Numbered from the stretch's first letter, positions 32,015 to 44,090 are shown. The stretch is DNA of 64,000 bases from Blastococcus sp. CT_GayMR19 (GCF_004570385.1 NZ_SPQL01000015.1:41331-105330); one strand, 5' to 3'. The notes: generated by a model from the letters alone, not told the origin. Made by a program: numbers and translations.

Positions 32015-32922
32015 GACAGCCACCGCTGGGTGCGCCGCTGGACCCAGGCGTAGAAGACCATGACCAGCCCCACGACCAGGACCATGCCGAGGGCCAGCGC
32101 CTTGCCCAGGTTCTCCGCACCGACGACGACGTTGCTGGAGAGGGCGTCGGCGATCTGCAGGGTGACCAGCGGCACACTGCTGCCGACCAGCGCCTTGGCG
32201 GTCGCGTAGGCGGCGAAGGCCGACGCGAAGAGGAGCATGGTCGCGCCGATCACCGGCGGGGCGAGCACCGGTCCGCCGATGTACCGCCAGTACTGCCACC
32301 CGCTGGCACCGAGGTTGTCCGCCGCCTCGCGCCACTGCGGTCGCAGCGCCTCCAGCGCCGGCACGATCGTGAGCACCATGAGCGGCACCAGGAAGTACAG
32401 GTAGACCAGCGCCAGGCCCGTCATCGAGTAGAGCGAGAAGCCACCCGTCCCGATGCCCAGCGTGTCCGACAGCAGGGCGGTGACGACGCCGGCGTTGCCG
32501 ATGGTCGCGAGGAAGGCGAAGGCCAGTGGGATGCCGCCGAAGTTCGCCAGCACCCCGGAGGCCGTCAGCACGAGGCGGCGCAGCAGGCGCCCCCGCCGCG
32601 CGCGGAGGATCGCCACGGCGAGGGCCAGCCCCAGGACCGCGCCGAGAACAGCGGTGATCCCCGAGAGCTGGAGGCTGCCGATGTACGCACGCCGGAAGGC
32701 CCCGCCGGTGATGGCCTCGATGGAGGCGGTGGACCAGGTCTCCTCGAACGTGACCGGGTCGGTGGACCGGAAGGCCTCGACCGCGAGCACGCCGATCGGC
32801 AGCAGGAGGAAGACCGCGACGTAGAGGAAGAACGGCAGGGCTCCGAGCACGACCAGCACACGGCCGCGCCGGCCCCCCGCGCGAGGGGCCGGCGCGAGCG
32901 CATCGGAGACGGCGGTACTCAG
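32011..32922 (-). CDS. ABC importer permease, first subunit (likely CTG start)
   Basis: This membrane protein of about 303 residues has six helices and the EAA loop (WREAADNLGASGWQYW) near residue 200. It is the PotB-like half. No ATG, GTG or TTG exists in frame near the expected start. CTG at 32920-32922 overlaps the upstream TGA exactly as the other genes here do (CTGA), lies 8 nt after GAGGAG, and continues with the common start AGTACC (Ser-Thr). A GTG at 32857-32859 would give 282 residues but has no good ribosome site. Confidence 0.85.
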   Translation of the reverse strand: MSTAVSDALAPAPRAGGRRGRVLVVLGALPFFLYVAVFLLLPIGVLAVEAFRSTDPVTFEETWSTASIEAITGGAFRRAYIGSLQLSGITAVLGAVLGLALAVAILRARRGRLLRRLVLTASGVLANFGGIPLAFAFLATIGNAGVVTALLSDTLGIGTGGFSLYSMTGLALVYLYFLVPLMVLTIVPALEALRPQWREAADNLGASGWQYWRYIGGPVLAPPVIGATMLLFASAFAAYATAKALVGSSVPLVTLQIADALSSNVVVGAENLGKALALGMVLVVGLVMVFYAWVQRRTQRWLS

Positions 32923-34079
32923 CCGGACATCTCCTCGTTCCAGCGCGCGGTGACGACCTCCTTGGCGGCGCTCTCCTGCTCCTCGGTCGGGAAGTCGGCC
33001 GTGCCCTCGACCTGCGGCAGCGCGCTCAGCGCCTCGGCGTCGGCCGTGCCGGCCTCCTCCATCACCGGCAGCCGGACGGGCCGGGCACCACCCTTGAGCC
33101 AGATGTTCTGGCCCTCGTCGCTGTAGAGGAACTCCTGCCAGAGCCGCGCGGCGGCGGGGTGCGGGGCGAACGCGCTGATGGCCTGGCTGTAGTAGCCACC
33201 CATCAGGCCGTCGCTGGGGACGTGGACCTCCCAGGTCGAACCGGCCGCCTCGAGCTCGTCGGTCTGCGCCGCGTTGACGTAGTCCCAGTCGAGCGAGATG
33301 GGGGTCTCGCCGCTGAGCACCGTCGCCGGCGTCGACTCGACCGGGTTGAAGTTGCCGGACTCCTTGAGGTCCACGAAGAAGTCGATGCCGGGGCCGATGT
33401 CGTCCAGGTCGCCCCCGTTCGCGAGAGCAGCGGCCCACACGCCCGCGAACGCGGCCTGCGCCTGCGTCGGGTTGCCGTTGAGGGCGACCTGGCCCGCGTA
33501 GCGCGGGTCGGCCAGCTCGGCGATCGTCGTCGGGCACTCGCCGACGATCGTGGCGTTGCAGCCGATCGACAGGTAGCCGCCGTAGTCGTTGTACCAGTGA
33601 CCGTCCGGGTCCTTCTGGTCCTCGGGGATGTCGTCCCACGTCTCCACCTGGTAGGGCGCGAGCAGGTCCTGCGCCTGCGCCTGGCGGGCGAAGGAGAGAC
33701 CGAGGTCGAGGACGTCGGGGGCGCGGTCCTGACCGCGCTGGCTGGTGACGGCGTTGAGCTCGTCCTGGCTGCTGCCGTCCGGGCTCGCGCTGCTGATCTC
33801 GATGTCGTACTTCGCGCTGAACGTGTCCAGCATCTCGCCGTAGTTCGCCCAGTCCGGGGGCAGCGCGATGACGTTGAGCGTCCCCTCCTCCTGGGCTGCC
33901 GCGACCAGCGCATCCATCCCGCCGAAGTCCTCGGCGGAGGTGGCGGTCGCGGCGTCGGCCCCGCCGCCGCCGGCGGACCCGCCGCCACCGGTGGAGCCGC
34001 CGTCGTCCGAGCCGCACGCGGTGAGGGTGAGCCCGGCCGTGAGGACCGCGACCGCGGTCCGCAGGGTGCTTCGTCGCAC
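32919..34079 (-). CDS. ABC importer substrate-binding lipoprotein
   Basis: This 386-residue lipoprotein (lipobox LTLTACG, Cys near 22; Gly/Ser linker to about 45) has the two-lobed fold of type II binding proteins such as PotD/FbpA relatives. The segment PDWANYGEMLDTFSAKY opens the mature domain. AGGAGG lies 5 nt before the GTG. It is the first gene of the binding protein-permease-permease-ATPase-Cds1 operon. The substrate is unknown; the Cds1 gene hints at a sulfur compound. Confidence 0.93.
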   Translation of the reverse strand: MRRSTLRTAVAVLTAGLTLTACGSDDGGSTGGGGSAGGGGADAATATSAEDFGGMDALVAAAQEEGTLNVIALPPDWANYGEMLDTFSAKYDIEISSASPDGSSQDELNAVTSQRGQDRAPDVLDLGLSFARQAQAQDLLAPYQVETWDDIPEDQKDPDGHWYNDYGGYLSIGCNATIVGECPTTIAELADPRYAGQVALNGNPTQAQAAFAGVWAAALANGGDLDDIGPGIDFFVDLKESGNFNPVESTPATVLSGETPISLDWDYVNAAQTDELEAAGSTWEVHVPSDGLMGGYYSQAISAFAPHPAAARLWQEFLYSDEGQNIWLKGGARPVRLPVMEEAGTADAEALSALPQVEGTADFPTEEQESAAKEVVTARWNEEMSG

Positions 34080-34238
34080 GTGTCCTCCTGAAGTGGTGCC
34101 GTACCTGCCCGGTGCCCCGTTGACCCCGGACGGCCGGCGTCGCGATTGTGGCGGACCCGGCCCGTTCCGGGGCGGTCACGCCGCACGAACGGGTGGTGAA
34201 CCCTCCCCCGCGTGGCACCCGGCTCGCGGGCGTCCGCG

Positions 34239-35036
34239 TCAGCGGCCGGAGAACTCCGCCTTGCCGGGCCCGCTCTCCAGGAACGAGCGCATCCCGGTCT
34301 TCTGGTCCTCGGTGTCGAACAGCCCGGCGAACAGCCGGCTCTCCAGGGCCAGGCCCTCCTCCAGCGTGAGGTCGAGCCCGTGGTCGATCGCGCGCTTCGC
34401 GGCGGCCAGCGCGAGCGGCGGGCCGGCGGCGAACTTCTTCGCCATGGCCACGGACGTCGCGTACACCTCGTCGTCGGGGACGACGGCGTCCGCCATGCCG
34501 ATCTCCAGTGCCTCCTCGGCGCCCACGTGCCGCCCGGTGAAGATGATGTCCTTGGCCTTGGCCGGGCCCACCAGGCGAGACAGTCGCTGGCTGCCGCCGG
34601 CGCCCGGGATGACGCCCAGCAGGATCTCGGGCTGGCCGATCTTCGCCGAGGCGCCGACCACCCGGAAGTCCGCGCAGAGCGCCAGCTCGTAGCCGCCGCC
34701 GAGCGCGTAGCCGGTGATCGCCGCGATGACCGGCTTGGGGATGTGCGCGACGGCGGTGAAGGACGCCGTCAGCTCGTAGCCCCAGGAGGACATCGCGTCG
34801 CCGTCCAGGACCGACATCTGCTTGATGTCGGCGCCGGCCGCGAAGACCCGCTCGCCGCCGTAGATCACGACGGCGCGGACGTCCTCGCGCTCCGTCGCCT
34901 CCACCGCCGCGGCCCGCACCTCCCAGTGCAGCTGCTCGTTGATCGCGTTCATCTTGGGTCGGTCGAGGCGGATCGTGCCGATCCCGTCCTCGACCTGCAG
35001 GGTCACGAACTCGGGCGTCTCCCCGGAAGCAGCCAT
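34239..35036 (-). CDS. Enoyl-CoA hydratase/isomerase
   Basis: This 265-residue crotonase-fold protein hydrates 2-enoyl-CoA. The oxyanion-hole segment FAAGADIKQM is near 65-75. The two catalytic glutamates lie in GGGYELALCAD (near 115) and GQPEILLGVIPGAGG (near 138). It is probably the crotonase of beta-oxidation or of the acyl-CoA routes coded elsewhere in the window. The ATG has TAGGGT 6 nt upstream (leaderless). A 159-nt gap separates it from the importer genes, so it is probably a separate unit. Confidence 0.93.
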   Translation of the reverse strand: MAASGETPEFVTLQVEDGIGTIRLDRPKMNAINEQLHWEVRAAAVEATEREDVRAVVIYGGERVFAAGADIKQMSVLDGDAMSSWGYELTASFTAVAHIPKPVIAAITGYALGGGYELALCADFRVVGASAKIGQPEILLGVIPGAGGSQRLSRLVGPAKAKDIIFTGRHVGAEEALEIGMADAVVPDDEVYATSVAMAKKFAAGPPLALAAAKRAIDHGLDLTLEEGLALESRLFAGLFDTEDQKTGMRSFLESGPGKAEFSGR

Positions 35037-35042
35037 GTCGGC

Positions 35043-35048
35043 ACCCTA
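35043..35048 (-). promoter_or_regulatory. -10 box of the enoyl-CoA hydratase gene, leaderless type
   Basis: TAGGGT on the minus strand lies 6 nt before the ATG. Confidence 0.5.
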
Positions 35049-35060
35049 GCCAGGCGCGGT

Positions 35061-35888
35061 TCAAACAGCCCTTCGGGCGGTGAAGCGGCCGTCGGTGCGG
35101 GAGAGCGAGAGCGCGAGACCGAACGTGTCCGAGAGCGCGGCCTCCGTGAGGACGTCGTCCGCGGCGCCCGAGGCCACGATCTCTCCCCCGCGCAGCAGCA
35201 GGGCGTGCGTGTAGCCCGGGGGGATCTCCTCGACGTGGTGGGTGACCAGGACCTGCGCCGGCGCGTAGTGGTAACGGGCGAGGTCGGAGAGCCGGGCGAC
35301 GAGGTCCTCGCGGCCGCCGAGGTCCAGCCCGGCACCGGGCTCGTCGAGCAGCAGCAGCTCCGGATCGGGCATGAGGGCACGGGCGATCTGCGTGCGCTTG
35401 CGCTCGCCCTCGCTCAGGGTGCCGAAGGGCCGGTGGGCGAACTGGGCGACCCCCCACTGCTCCATCAACATGCCCGCGCGGGTCAGGTCGTGGACGTCGT
35501 ACTGCTCCCGCCACCGGCCGACGACGGCGTACCCGGCCGAGACGACGATGTCACCGGTCGTCTCCGACGCCGCGATGCGCTGCGCCAGCGCCGCGCTCGT
35601 CAGCCCGATCCGGGGACGCAGCTCGAAGACGTCGACCGCGCCGAGGGTCTCCCCCAGCAGCCGGACCTCGCCGCGGGTCGGGTGCATCTGCGCCGCCGCG
35701 AGCTGCAGCAGCGTCGTCTTCCCCGCTCCGTTCGGCCCCAGGATCACCCACCGGTGGTCGGCCTCCACGCTCCAGTCGACGCCGCGCAGCAGGTGGTTCT
35801 CCCCCCGCACGACGTCGACGCCGGTCATCCCGACGACCGCCCCGGGGGCGGCTGTGTTGCCCCCCGCCACCCCACCGATGCTCGACAC
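35061..35888 (-). CDS. Stand-alone ABC ATPase (YlmA/MolC-like)
   Basis: This 275-residue ATPase has Walker A GPNGAGKTT, signature LSEGERKRTQIARAL and Walker B LLLLDEPGAGLDLG, plus His in LVTHHVEEIP. No permease or binding-protein gene is adjacent. The GTG at 35886-35888 is chosen because in-frame codons upstream run into the glgX promoter; a TTG at 35898-35900 is possible. It is divergent from glgX with a 70-nt gap. Its partner is unknown. Confidence 0.85.
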   Translation of the reverse strand: MSSIGGVAGGNTAAPGAVVGMTGVDVVRGENHLLRGVDWSVEADHRWVILGPNGAGKTTLLQLAAAQMHPTRGEVRLLGETLGAVDVFELRPRIGLTSAALAQRIAASETTGDIVVSAGYAVVGRWREQYDVHDLTRAGMLMEQWGVAQFAHRPFGTLSEGERKRTQIARALMPDPELLLLDEPGAGLDLGGREDLVARLSDLARYHYAPAQVLVTHHVEEIPPGYTHALLLRGGEIVASGAADDVLTEAALSDTFGLALSLSRTDGRFTARRAV

Positions 35889-35958
35889 GCCCCCATCCAA
35901 CCAACCCGGTCGACCGCTCCTGCGCCCACACGCGGTCCGGAGTTGGCACGATCATGCT

Positions 35959-38109
<2,151 letters not shown>

Positions 38110-38114
38110 GACCG

Positions 38115-38165
38115 TTGAACCACTGAGGCCCGGAACCGCGACGGTTCCGGGCCTCAGTGGTTCAA
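38115..38165. terminator. Bidirectional terminator with a perfect 23-bp stem
   Basis: Positions 38115-38137 pair exactly with 38143-38165 over a 5-nt loop, between the convergent stops of glgX (38109) and the FHA gene (38180). Confidence 0.85.
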
Positions 38166-38179
38166 AGCTGGCGATGTGC

Positions 38180-39139
38180 TCAGTCGGCGGGCTGCTCGAA
38201 GGTGATGACGGTCCAGCCCAGCAGCAGGCGGTCGCCGTCGGAGAGCGGGTGTGCGACACCGGGCTCGAGCTGCGTCCACTCGGTGGCCTCGGGCCCGGCG
38301 ACGTGCGTGCCGTTGAGCGAGCCGAGGTCCACCAGTGACACCTCGCGCCCCGACCGCTGGAGCGCGGCGTGGGCGGAGGAGAGCACGTTCTGCGTGTCCG
38401 CGATGGGCACCGGGCGGGCGTCGCCGGCGGTGACCAGTTCGTGGCTGTCGGGCCGGCGACCGAGCACGAGGTCCTCGTCCACGGTCACGACCATGCCGTC
38501 GTCGAAGCGCAGCACCGGGGCGGACGCGGTCTCGGGCCGCCAGAAGGCGGTCTGCTCACCGGAGGCCGGCTGGTCCGCCGGGAGCTCCCGGGCGGCGCCG
38601 AACCCCGCACCGGCACCCGAGCCGAAGGACGACGAGCCACCGGTGGCCGGCGGCGCGGCCGCGGCCGACGGCGCGGGCGCCGCGAGCTGGAGCATCGCGC
38701 CCGAGCCGGGGACCGTCCCCTCGACCAGGTCGTAGGAGACCCCCGGAGGCATCTGCGGCGCGGCCTGTCCGGGGCCGACGTACAGCGTCTGGCCCAGCGG
38801 GAAGCCGGAGGCGAGCGTGCAGCCCTCCACCGACGAGCCGGACACGGGGACGCCGTCGACGGCCGGCTGGCCCTTGCCCGACCACAGGGCGATGCCGGTG
38901 CCGGCACCTCCCGTCGGGTCGGCCAGGACGAGCGCGAAGGACGCCGCCCCGTGCGCGAGCGAGCTCACCTGGCCGGCGACTGCGGACAGGACGCGGTCAG
39001 CGCCCGGTCCGGAGATGCCGAGGCAGGCGTGCAGTGCCGCGACGAGGGCGGGCGAGCCGGGTGCGTCGACCCACAGCAGCCCGCCGCCGCGGCGGGCGAC
39101 GACGGAGTCTCCGGGGAGGACTTCACAGCGGTCAGGCAT
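38180..39139 (-). CDS. FHA-domain protein beside glgP
   Basis: This 319-residue protein has an N-terminal region (about 1-150) of unknown fold with DSVVARRGGG near the start, a Pro/Ala/Gly/Ser linker (150-190) and a C-terminal FHA domain (about 210-315). The FHA phosphothreonine-binding residues are visible as LGRRPDS, SSAHAAL and GSLNGTHV. It probably reads a Ser/Thr-kinase signal; the partner is unknown. It lies downstream of glgP on the same strand with a 123-nt gap and TAGGCT 7 nt before its ATG, so it may have its own promoter. Confidence 0.88.
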   Translation of the reverse strand: MPDRCEVLPGDSVVARRGGGLLWVDAPGSPALVAALHACLGISGPGADRVLSAVAGQVSSLAHGAASFALVLADPTGGAGTGIALWSGKGQPAVDGVPVSGSSVEGCTLASGFPLGQTLYVGPGQAAPQMPPGVSYDLVEGTVPGSGAMLQLAAPAPSAAAAPPATGGSSSFGSGAGAGFGAARELPADQPASGEQTAFWRPETASAPVLRFDDGMVVTVDEDLVLGRRPDSHELVTAGDARPVPIADTQNVLSSAHAALQRSGREVSLVDLGSLNGTHVAGPEATEWTQLEPGVAHPLSDGDRLLLGWTVITFEQPAD

Positions 39140-39146
39140 GGCCTCC

Positions 39147-39152
39147 AGCCTA
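39147..39152 (-). promoter_or_regulatory. -10 box of the FHA gene, leaderless type
   Basis: TAGGCT on the minus strand lies 7 nt before the ATG at 39137-39139. Confidence 0.5.
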
Positions 39153-39262
39153 GTGATCAATCCCCGGTATGGCGCGGTCGCACGATCCCGCCACGCCGGG
39201 CCATCAAGCCCTTACGCGATGTCGCTGGGACCAGCGTGGGCAGAGTGTCGCAAGCGACACAT

Positions 39263-41812
39263 TCACGCGCTGGTCACGACGCCGAGCTCGGCGGGATCGA
39301 CCATCCGCGCGGAGTGCGGCAGCACCCGCACGGTGTAGCCGAACGCGCCGGTCCGCTCCAGGGGCAGGGTGGCCGTGAACCAGTGCCGCGACCCGTCGGT
39401 CTGCTCGTGCCGCATGGGGATCGTGGTCACCTCGTGCAGCCCGTCGGCGTCGTCCACCCGGCCGTAGGCGGCCTGCACCTCGACGTCCACCGGCGCCAGC
39501 CCCGGCAGCTCGACCTCGGCGCGGAGGTCCAGCGTCGAGCCGATCTGCGGGGTGTCCGCGCCGCCGGTCGCCTCGACGTGGGCCACCCGAACCGAGTGCC
39601 AGTTGTGCAGCAGGTGCGACCGCCAGGCCGCCTCCTCGCGGGCCGGGCCGTACCCCTCCCCCGCCATGGCGCGCGCGGATCCGGCGGCCGGCACGTACAG
39701 CTGCTGGACGTAGTCGCGCACCATCCGGGTGGCCAGCACCTTGGGGCCGGTCTCGCGAAGCGTGTGCCGCACCATCTCCACCCAGCGGGCGGGGACGCCG
39801 TTGCGCGACTTCTCGTAGAACCGGGGCAGGACCTGGGTGTCGAGCAGCTCGTAGATGGCCCGGGCCTCGACCTCGTCGCGGCGGTCGGGGTCCGCGACCC
39901 CGTCGGCGGTCGGGATGGCCCAGCCGTTCTGCCCGTCGAACCACTCGTCCCACCACCCGTCGCGGATGGAGAGGTTGAGCCCGCCGTTGAGCGCGGCCTT
40001 CATCCCGGAGGTGCCACAGGCCTCGAGCGGCCGCAGCGGGTTGTTCAGCCAGACGTCGCAGCCCCAGTAGAGATACCGGGCCATGCCGATGTCGTAGCCG
40101 GGGAGGAAGGCGATGCGGTGCCGGATGTCCGGGTCGTCGGCGAAGGTCACCATCTGCTGGATGAGCTCCTTGCCGCCGTCGTCGGCGGGGTGGCTCTTGC
40201 CGGCGATGATCAGCTGCATCGGGCGCTCGGGGTCCAGCAGCAGCGCCTTGAGCCGCTCCGGGTCGCGCAGCATGAGGGTCAGCCGCTTGTAGGACGGCAC
40301 CCGGCGGGCGAACCCGATGGTGAGGACGTCGGGATCGAAGGCCGTCTCGGTCCAGCCGACCTCGGCCTCCGTGGCCCCGCGCGACAGCGCGGTGTCGCGG
40401 ATGCGGCGGCGAACCTCCTCCACCAGGCGTCCGCGCAGCGTGCGGCGGATCGCCCACAGGTCGGCGGCCGGGATCTTGTCCACGCCGTCGAAGTGCACCG
40501 GCCCGTCGACCATCACGGGGTCGCCCTGGCTCGTGGTCTGGGTGCCCATCTCGACCAGCTCGCGCGCGGTCCACGTCGGCGCGTGCACGCCGTTGGTGAT
40601 GGAGCCGATCGGCACGTCGCTCTCGTCGAAACCGGGCCACAGGTTGCTGAACATGCCCCGGCTGACGTGGCCGTGCAGCTCGCTGACCCCATTGGCCCGC
40701 TGACCGAGCCGCAGCCCCATGTGCGCCATGTTGAACTTGGTCGGGTCCTCCTCTGCGCCGAGCTGGAGGAGCTCGTGCATCGGGACCCCGAAGCCGGCGA
40801 AGTAGCGCTCGATCAGCGCCTTCGGGAATCGGTCGATGCCGGCCGGCACCGGGGTGTGCGTGGTGAAGACCGTCCCGGCCCGGACCGCCTGCAGCGCCTC
40901 GGGGAAGCCGAGCGAGTGCGCCTCGCTGAGCGCGCGGATCCGCTCGATGCCCTGGAAGCCGGCGTGGCCCTCGTTGGCGTGGAAGACCTCCGGCTGCGGG
41001 GTGCCGGTCAGGCCGCAGTACGCCCGCACCGCGCGCACGCCGCCGATGCCCAGCAGCATCTCCTGGCGGAGGCGGTGGTCCTCGTCGCCGCCGTAGAGCC
41101 GGTCGGTCACGCCGCGCTCGGTCGGGGCGTTCTCCTCGATGTCGCTGTCGAGCAGCAGCAGCGAGACGCGGCCCACCTGGGCGCGCCACACGTGCGCGTG
41201 CAGGGTCCGGCCCTCCGGCAGCGGAACGGTGATGACGGCCGCCGAGCCGTCGGGCTCGCGGAGCAGCTTGATCGGCAGGCCGTGCGGGTCCAGCGAGGGG
41301 TAGTGCTCGAGCTGCCAGCCGTCTGCCGAGAGGCCCTGAGCGAAGTAGCCGGCCCGGTAGAGCAGCCCGACGCCGATCAGCGGCAGGCCGAGGTCCGAGG
41401 CGGCCTTCAGGTGGTCCCCGGCGAGGATGCCCAGACCGCCGGAGTACTGCGGCAGCACCTCGGTGATCCCGAACTCGGCGGAGAAGTAGGCGATGCTGGC
41501 CGGCGCCTCCGGCCCGAGCGACTGGTACCAGCCCGGCTTCGTGAGGTACTCCTCCAGATCGTCCACCGCGTCCTGCAGGCGGCGCACGAACCGGCGGTCC
41601 TTCGCCAGCTGAGCCAGGCGCTCGGCGGAGACCTCGCCGAGCACCTTGACCGGATCACCGCCGCAGCTCTGCCACAGCGACGGGTCGAGCGTCTCGAAGA
41701 GATCCCTCGTCTCCGCGTGCCAGGACCAGCGGAGGTTCCGCACCAGCTGGGAGAGGGGGGTCAGCGGCTCGGGGAGAGCTGCCCGGACGGTGAATCGACG
41801 GAGTGCGCGCAC
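39263..41812 (-). CDS. glgP: Alpha-glucan phosphorylase (GT35, actinobacterial type)
   Basis: GlgP releases glucose-1-phosphate from alpha-1,4-glucan. It has 849 residues. The PLP lysine is in GTSGMKAALNGG (near 605), followed by the active-site NLSIRDGWWDEW. Residues 1-110 are the DUF3417 domain of the actinobacterial subfamily. The GTG start has TAGTCT 6 nt upstream (leaderless). The gene is divergent from glgE (174-nt gap), so degradation and GlgE polymerisation share a promoter region. Confidence 0.96.
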   Translation of the reverse strand: MRALRRFTVRAALPEPLTPLSQLVRNLRWSWHAETRDLFETLDPSLWQSCGGDPVKVLGEVSAERLAQLAKDRRFVRRLQDAVDDLEEYLTKPGWYQSLGPEAPASIAYFSAEFGITEVLPQYSGGLGILAGDHLKAASDLGLPLIGVGLLYRAGYFAQGLSADGWQLEHYPSLDPHGLPIKLLREPDGSAAVITVPLPEGRTLHAHVWRAQVGRVSLLLLDSDIEENAPTERGVTDRLYGGDEDHRLRQEMLLGIGGVRAVRAYCGLTGTPQPEVFHANEGHAGFQGIERIRALSEAHSLGFPEALQAVRAGTVFTTHTPVPAGIDRFPKALIERYFAGFGVPMHELLQLGAEEDPTKFNMAHMGLRLGQRANGVSELHGHVSRGMFSNLWPGFDESDVPIGSITNGVHAPTWTARELVEMGTQTTSQGDPVMVDGPVHFDGVDKIPAADLWAIRRTLRGRLVEEVRRRIRDTALSRGATEAEVGWTETAFDPDVLTIGFARRVPSYKRLTLMLRDPERLKALLLDPERPMQLIIAGKSHPADDGGKELIQQMVTFADDPDIRHRIAFLPGYDIGMARYLYWGCDVWLNNPLRPLEACGTSGMKAALNGGLNLSIRDGWWDEWFDGQNGWAIPTADGVADPDRRDEVEARAIYELLDTQVLPRFYEKSRNGVPARWVEMVRHTLRETGPKVLATRMVRDYVQQLYVPAAGSARAMAGEGYGPAREEAAWRSHLLHNWHSVRVAHVEATGGADTPQIGSTLDLRAEVELPGLAPVDVEVQAAYGRVDDADGLHEVTTIPMRHEQTDGSRHWFTATLPLERTGAFGYTVRVLPHSARMVDPAELGVVTSA

Positions 41813-41818
41813 CGAGCG

Positions 41819-41824
41819 AGACTA
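41819..41824 (-). promoter_or_regulatory. -10 box of glgP, leaderless type
   Basis: TAGTCT on the minus strand lies 6 nt before the GTG. Confidence 0.5.
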
Positions 41825-41973
41825 ACCGCACAGTGCGGTCCACCACTCCGGCGGAAGCGAACGAGGCAGGGGCTCATGACATCCAGGCGTGCGCACGTTC
41901 CTCCCATTCCCTCCATGGGATTCCGCAGCGGGCCCCTGACCGGGGCCGAAGTGCTGCCCAGGGCCGCTCTCGA

Positions 41974-41979
41974 TAGCGT
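41974..41979 (+). promoter_or_regulatory. -10 box of glgE, leaderless type
   Basis: TAGCGT lies 7 nt before the glgE ATG, within the glgP-glgE divergent region. Confidence 0.5.
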
Positions 41980-41986
41980 GGCGGCG

Positions 41987-44017
41987 ATGACTGGCCTGGC
42001 TGATCTCCGTCTCGGCATCACCGATGTCGCCCCTGTCGTGTCCTGCGGGTCCTTCTCGGCCCGCGCGGTGGTGGGCGAGTCCGTGCCGATCACCGCCACC
42101 GTGTTCCGCGAGGGTCACGACGCCGTCGCCGCGAACGTCGTCTGGAGCCCGCCGGGGGACGACGGCACCTGCCCGTTCATCCGGATGGCGAAGCTCCCCC
42201 CGGAACCCGACCGCTGGATCGCCACGGTGGTGCCCGACCGCGAGGGGCTGTGGAGCTTCTGCATCGAGGCGTGGAGCGACCCGCTGGCCACCTGGCACCA
42301 CGCCGTCGACGTGAAGGTCGAGGCCGGTCAGGGGGCGGAGGACCTCGCCAACGACCTGGAGGAGGGCGCGCGACTGCTCGACCGCGTCGCCGCCGAGGCC
42401 GGGAGCGCGCACCGGGAGACGGTCAGCGCGGCCGCCGCGGCGCTGCGCGACACGTCGCTGGAGCTCACCGCACGGATCTCCCCGGCGTTCGCCTCGTCCC
42501 TGCAGGCCTACCTGCACGAGCACCCGGTGCGCGAGCTGGTGACCCGTTCCCCGCGCTACGAGGTGTGGGTCGACCGCCCCACCGCGCTCTTCGGCTCCTG
42601 GTACGAGTTCTTCCCCCGCTCGGAGGGTTCCGTCGTCGGGGGCAAGGCCACCCACGGCACGTTCGCCACCGCGCAGGAGCGACTCCCCGCCATCGCCGAC
42701 ATGGGCTTCGACGTGGTGTACCTCCCCCCGATCCACCCGATCGGCCGGGTCAACCGCAAGGGTCCGAACTCGCCGCAGTTCCCGGGTGGCAACCCGACCG
42801 ACGTCGGGCCCGACGAGGTCGGCTCCCCCTGGGCGATCGGCAGCGCCGAGGGCGGCCACGACGCCGTCCACCCGCAGCTGGGCACGATGGAGGACTTCCG
42901 CGCCTTCGTCGCCCGGACCCGGGAGCTCGGGATGGAGGTGGCCCTGGACTTCGCGCTGCAGGCGGCGCCCGACCACCCGTGGGTGGAGAGCCACCCCGAG
43001 TGGTTCACCACCAAGCCCGACGGCACGATCGCCTACGCCGAGAACCCGCCGAAGAAGTACCAGGACATCTACCCGATCAACTTCGACAACGACCCCGAGG
43101 GCATCTACGCCGAGTGCCTGCGGGTGATCCGCGTCTGGATCGAGGCGGGCGTCAAGATCTTCCGCGTCGACAACCCGCACACCAAGCCGCTGAACTTCTG
43201 GCACTGGCTCATCTGGGAGGTCAAGAAGACCGACCCCGACGTGCTGTTCCTGGCCGAGGCGTTCACCCGGCCGGCGATGATGCACCAGCTGGCCCGGATC
43301 GGGTACACGCAGTCCTACACGTACTTCACCTGGCGGACCGCGCGCGGCGAGCTGGAGGACTACGGCCGCGAGCTGGCCCAGAACAGCCACTACATGCGGC
43401 CGAACTTCTTCGTGAACACCCCGGACATCCTGCACGAGTCGCTGCAGTACGGCGGCCCGCCGATGTTCAAGATCCGCGCCGTCCTCGCGTCGATGATGAG
43501 CCCCACCTGGGGCGTCTACTCGGGGTTCGAGCTCTTCGAGCACGTGGCCGTCAAGCCCGGGAGCGAGGAGTACCACGACAGCGAGAAGTACTCCCTGCGC
43601 CCCCGCGACTGGGCGGCCGCCGAGGCGTCGGGGCGCAGCCTCGCGCCGTACCTGCGCACCCTCAACGAGCTCCGCCGGGCCCACCCGTCGCTGCAGCAGC
43701 TGCGCACCCTGCACTTCCACCCGGTCGACAACCCGAACCTGATCTGCTTCTCGAAGACCGACCCGGGGTCGCAGGACGCGGTGATCGTGGTCATCAACCT
43801 CTCGAGCCACCACACGCAGATCGGCACCACGTCGCTGGACCTGCCGGCCCTCGGGCTGGACTGGCACGAGCGCTTCCGGGTGACCGACGGGCTCTCCGGG
43901 GCCAGCTACGACTGGGGCCAGTTCAACTACCTCGAGCTCGACCCCTACCGCGAGCCTGCGCACGTCTTCGCGGTCACCTTCCCGCGTTCGGTGCAGTTCC
44001 CTCCCCCGGTCGCCTGA
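41987..44017 (+). CDS. glgE: Maltose-1-phosphate maltosyltransferase
   Basis: GlgE extends alpha-1,4-glucan with maltosyl units from alpha-maltose-1-phosphate. Its 676 residues include an N-terminal beta domain and insert (about 1-200) and the GH13_3 barrel. The nucleophile Asp is in [10 protein letters not shown] (near 395) and the acid Glu in [10 protein letters not shown] (near 425). Together with TreS, Mak and GlgB it forms the GlgE pathway first defined in mycobacteria. The ATG has TAGCGT 7 nt upstream. Transcription continues through treS, mak and glgB, with gaps of 73, -4 and 76 nt. Confidence 0.97.
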   Translation: MTGLADLRLGITDVAPVVSCGSFSARAVVGESVPITATVFREGHDAVAANVVWSPPGDDGTCPFIRMAKLPPEPDRWIATVVPDREGLWSFCIEAWSDPLATWHHAVDVKVEAGQGAEDLANDLEEGARLLDRVAAEAGSAHRETVSAAAAALRDTSLELTARISPAFASSLQAYLHEHPVRELVTRSPRYEVWVDRPTALFGSWYEFFPRSEGSVVGGKATHGTFATAQERLPAIADMGFDVVYLPPIHPIGRVNRKGPNSPQFPGGNPTDVGPDEVGSPWAIGSAEGGHDAVHPQLGTMEDFRAFVARTRELGMEVALDFALQAAPDHPWVESHPEWFTTKPDGTIAYAENPPKKYQDIYPINFDNDPEGIYAECLRVIRVWIEAGVKIFRVDNPHTKPLNFWHWLIWEVKKTDPDVLFLAEAFTRPAMMHQLARIGYTQSYTYFTWRTARGELEDYGRELAQNSHYMRPNFFVNTPDILHESLQYGGPPMFKIRAVLASMMSPTWGVYSGFELFEHVAVKPGSEEYHDSEKYSLRPRDWAAAEASGRSLAPYLRTLNELRRAHPSLQQLRTLHFHPVDNPNLICFSKTDPGSQDAVIVVINLSSHHTQIGTTSLDLPALGLDWHERFRVTDGLSGASYDWGQFNYLELDPYREPAHVFAVTFPRSVQFPPPVA

Positions 44018-44090
44018 CGCACACGCTCCACGACTGCCCCGCCCCCGCCCCACACCGCACTCCCCCGACGAACGAGGGCCACTCGTACCG

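Noticed and set aside
32011..35514. A 1167-codon minus-strand ORF across the importer, enoyl-CoA hydratase and ABC ATPase genes
   Set aside because: Only its last 300 codons are the permease. The rest is out of frame with well-identified genes.
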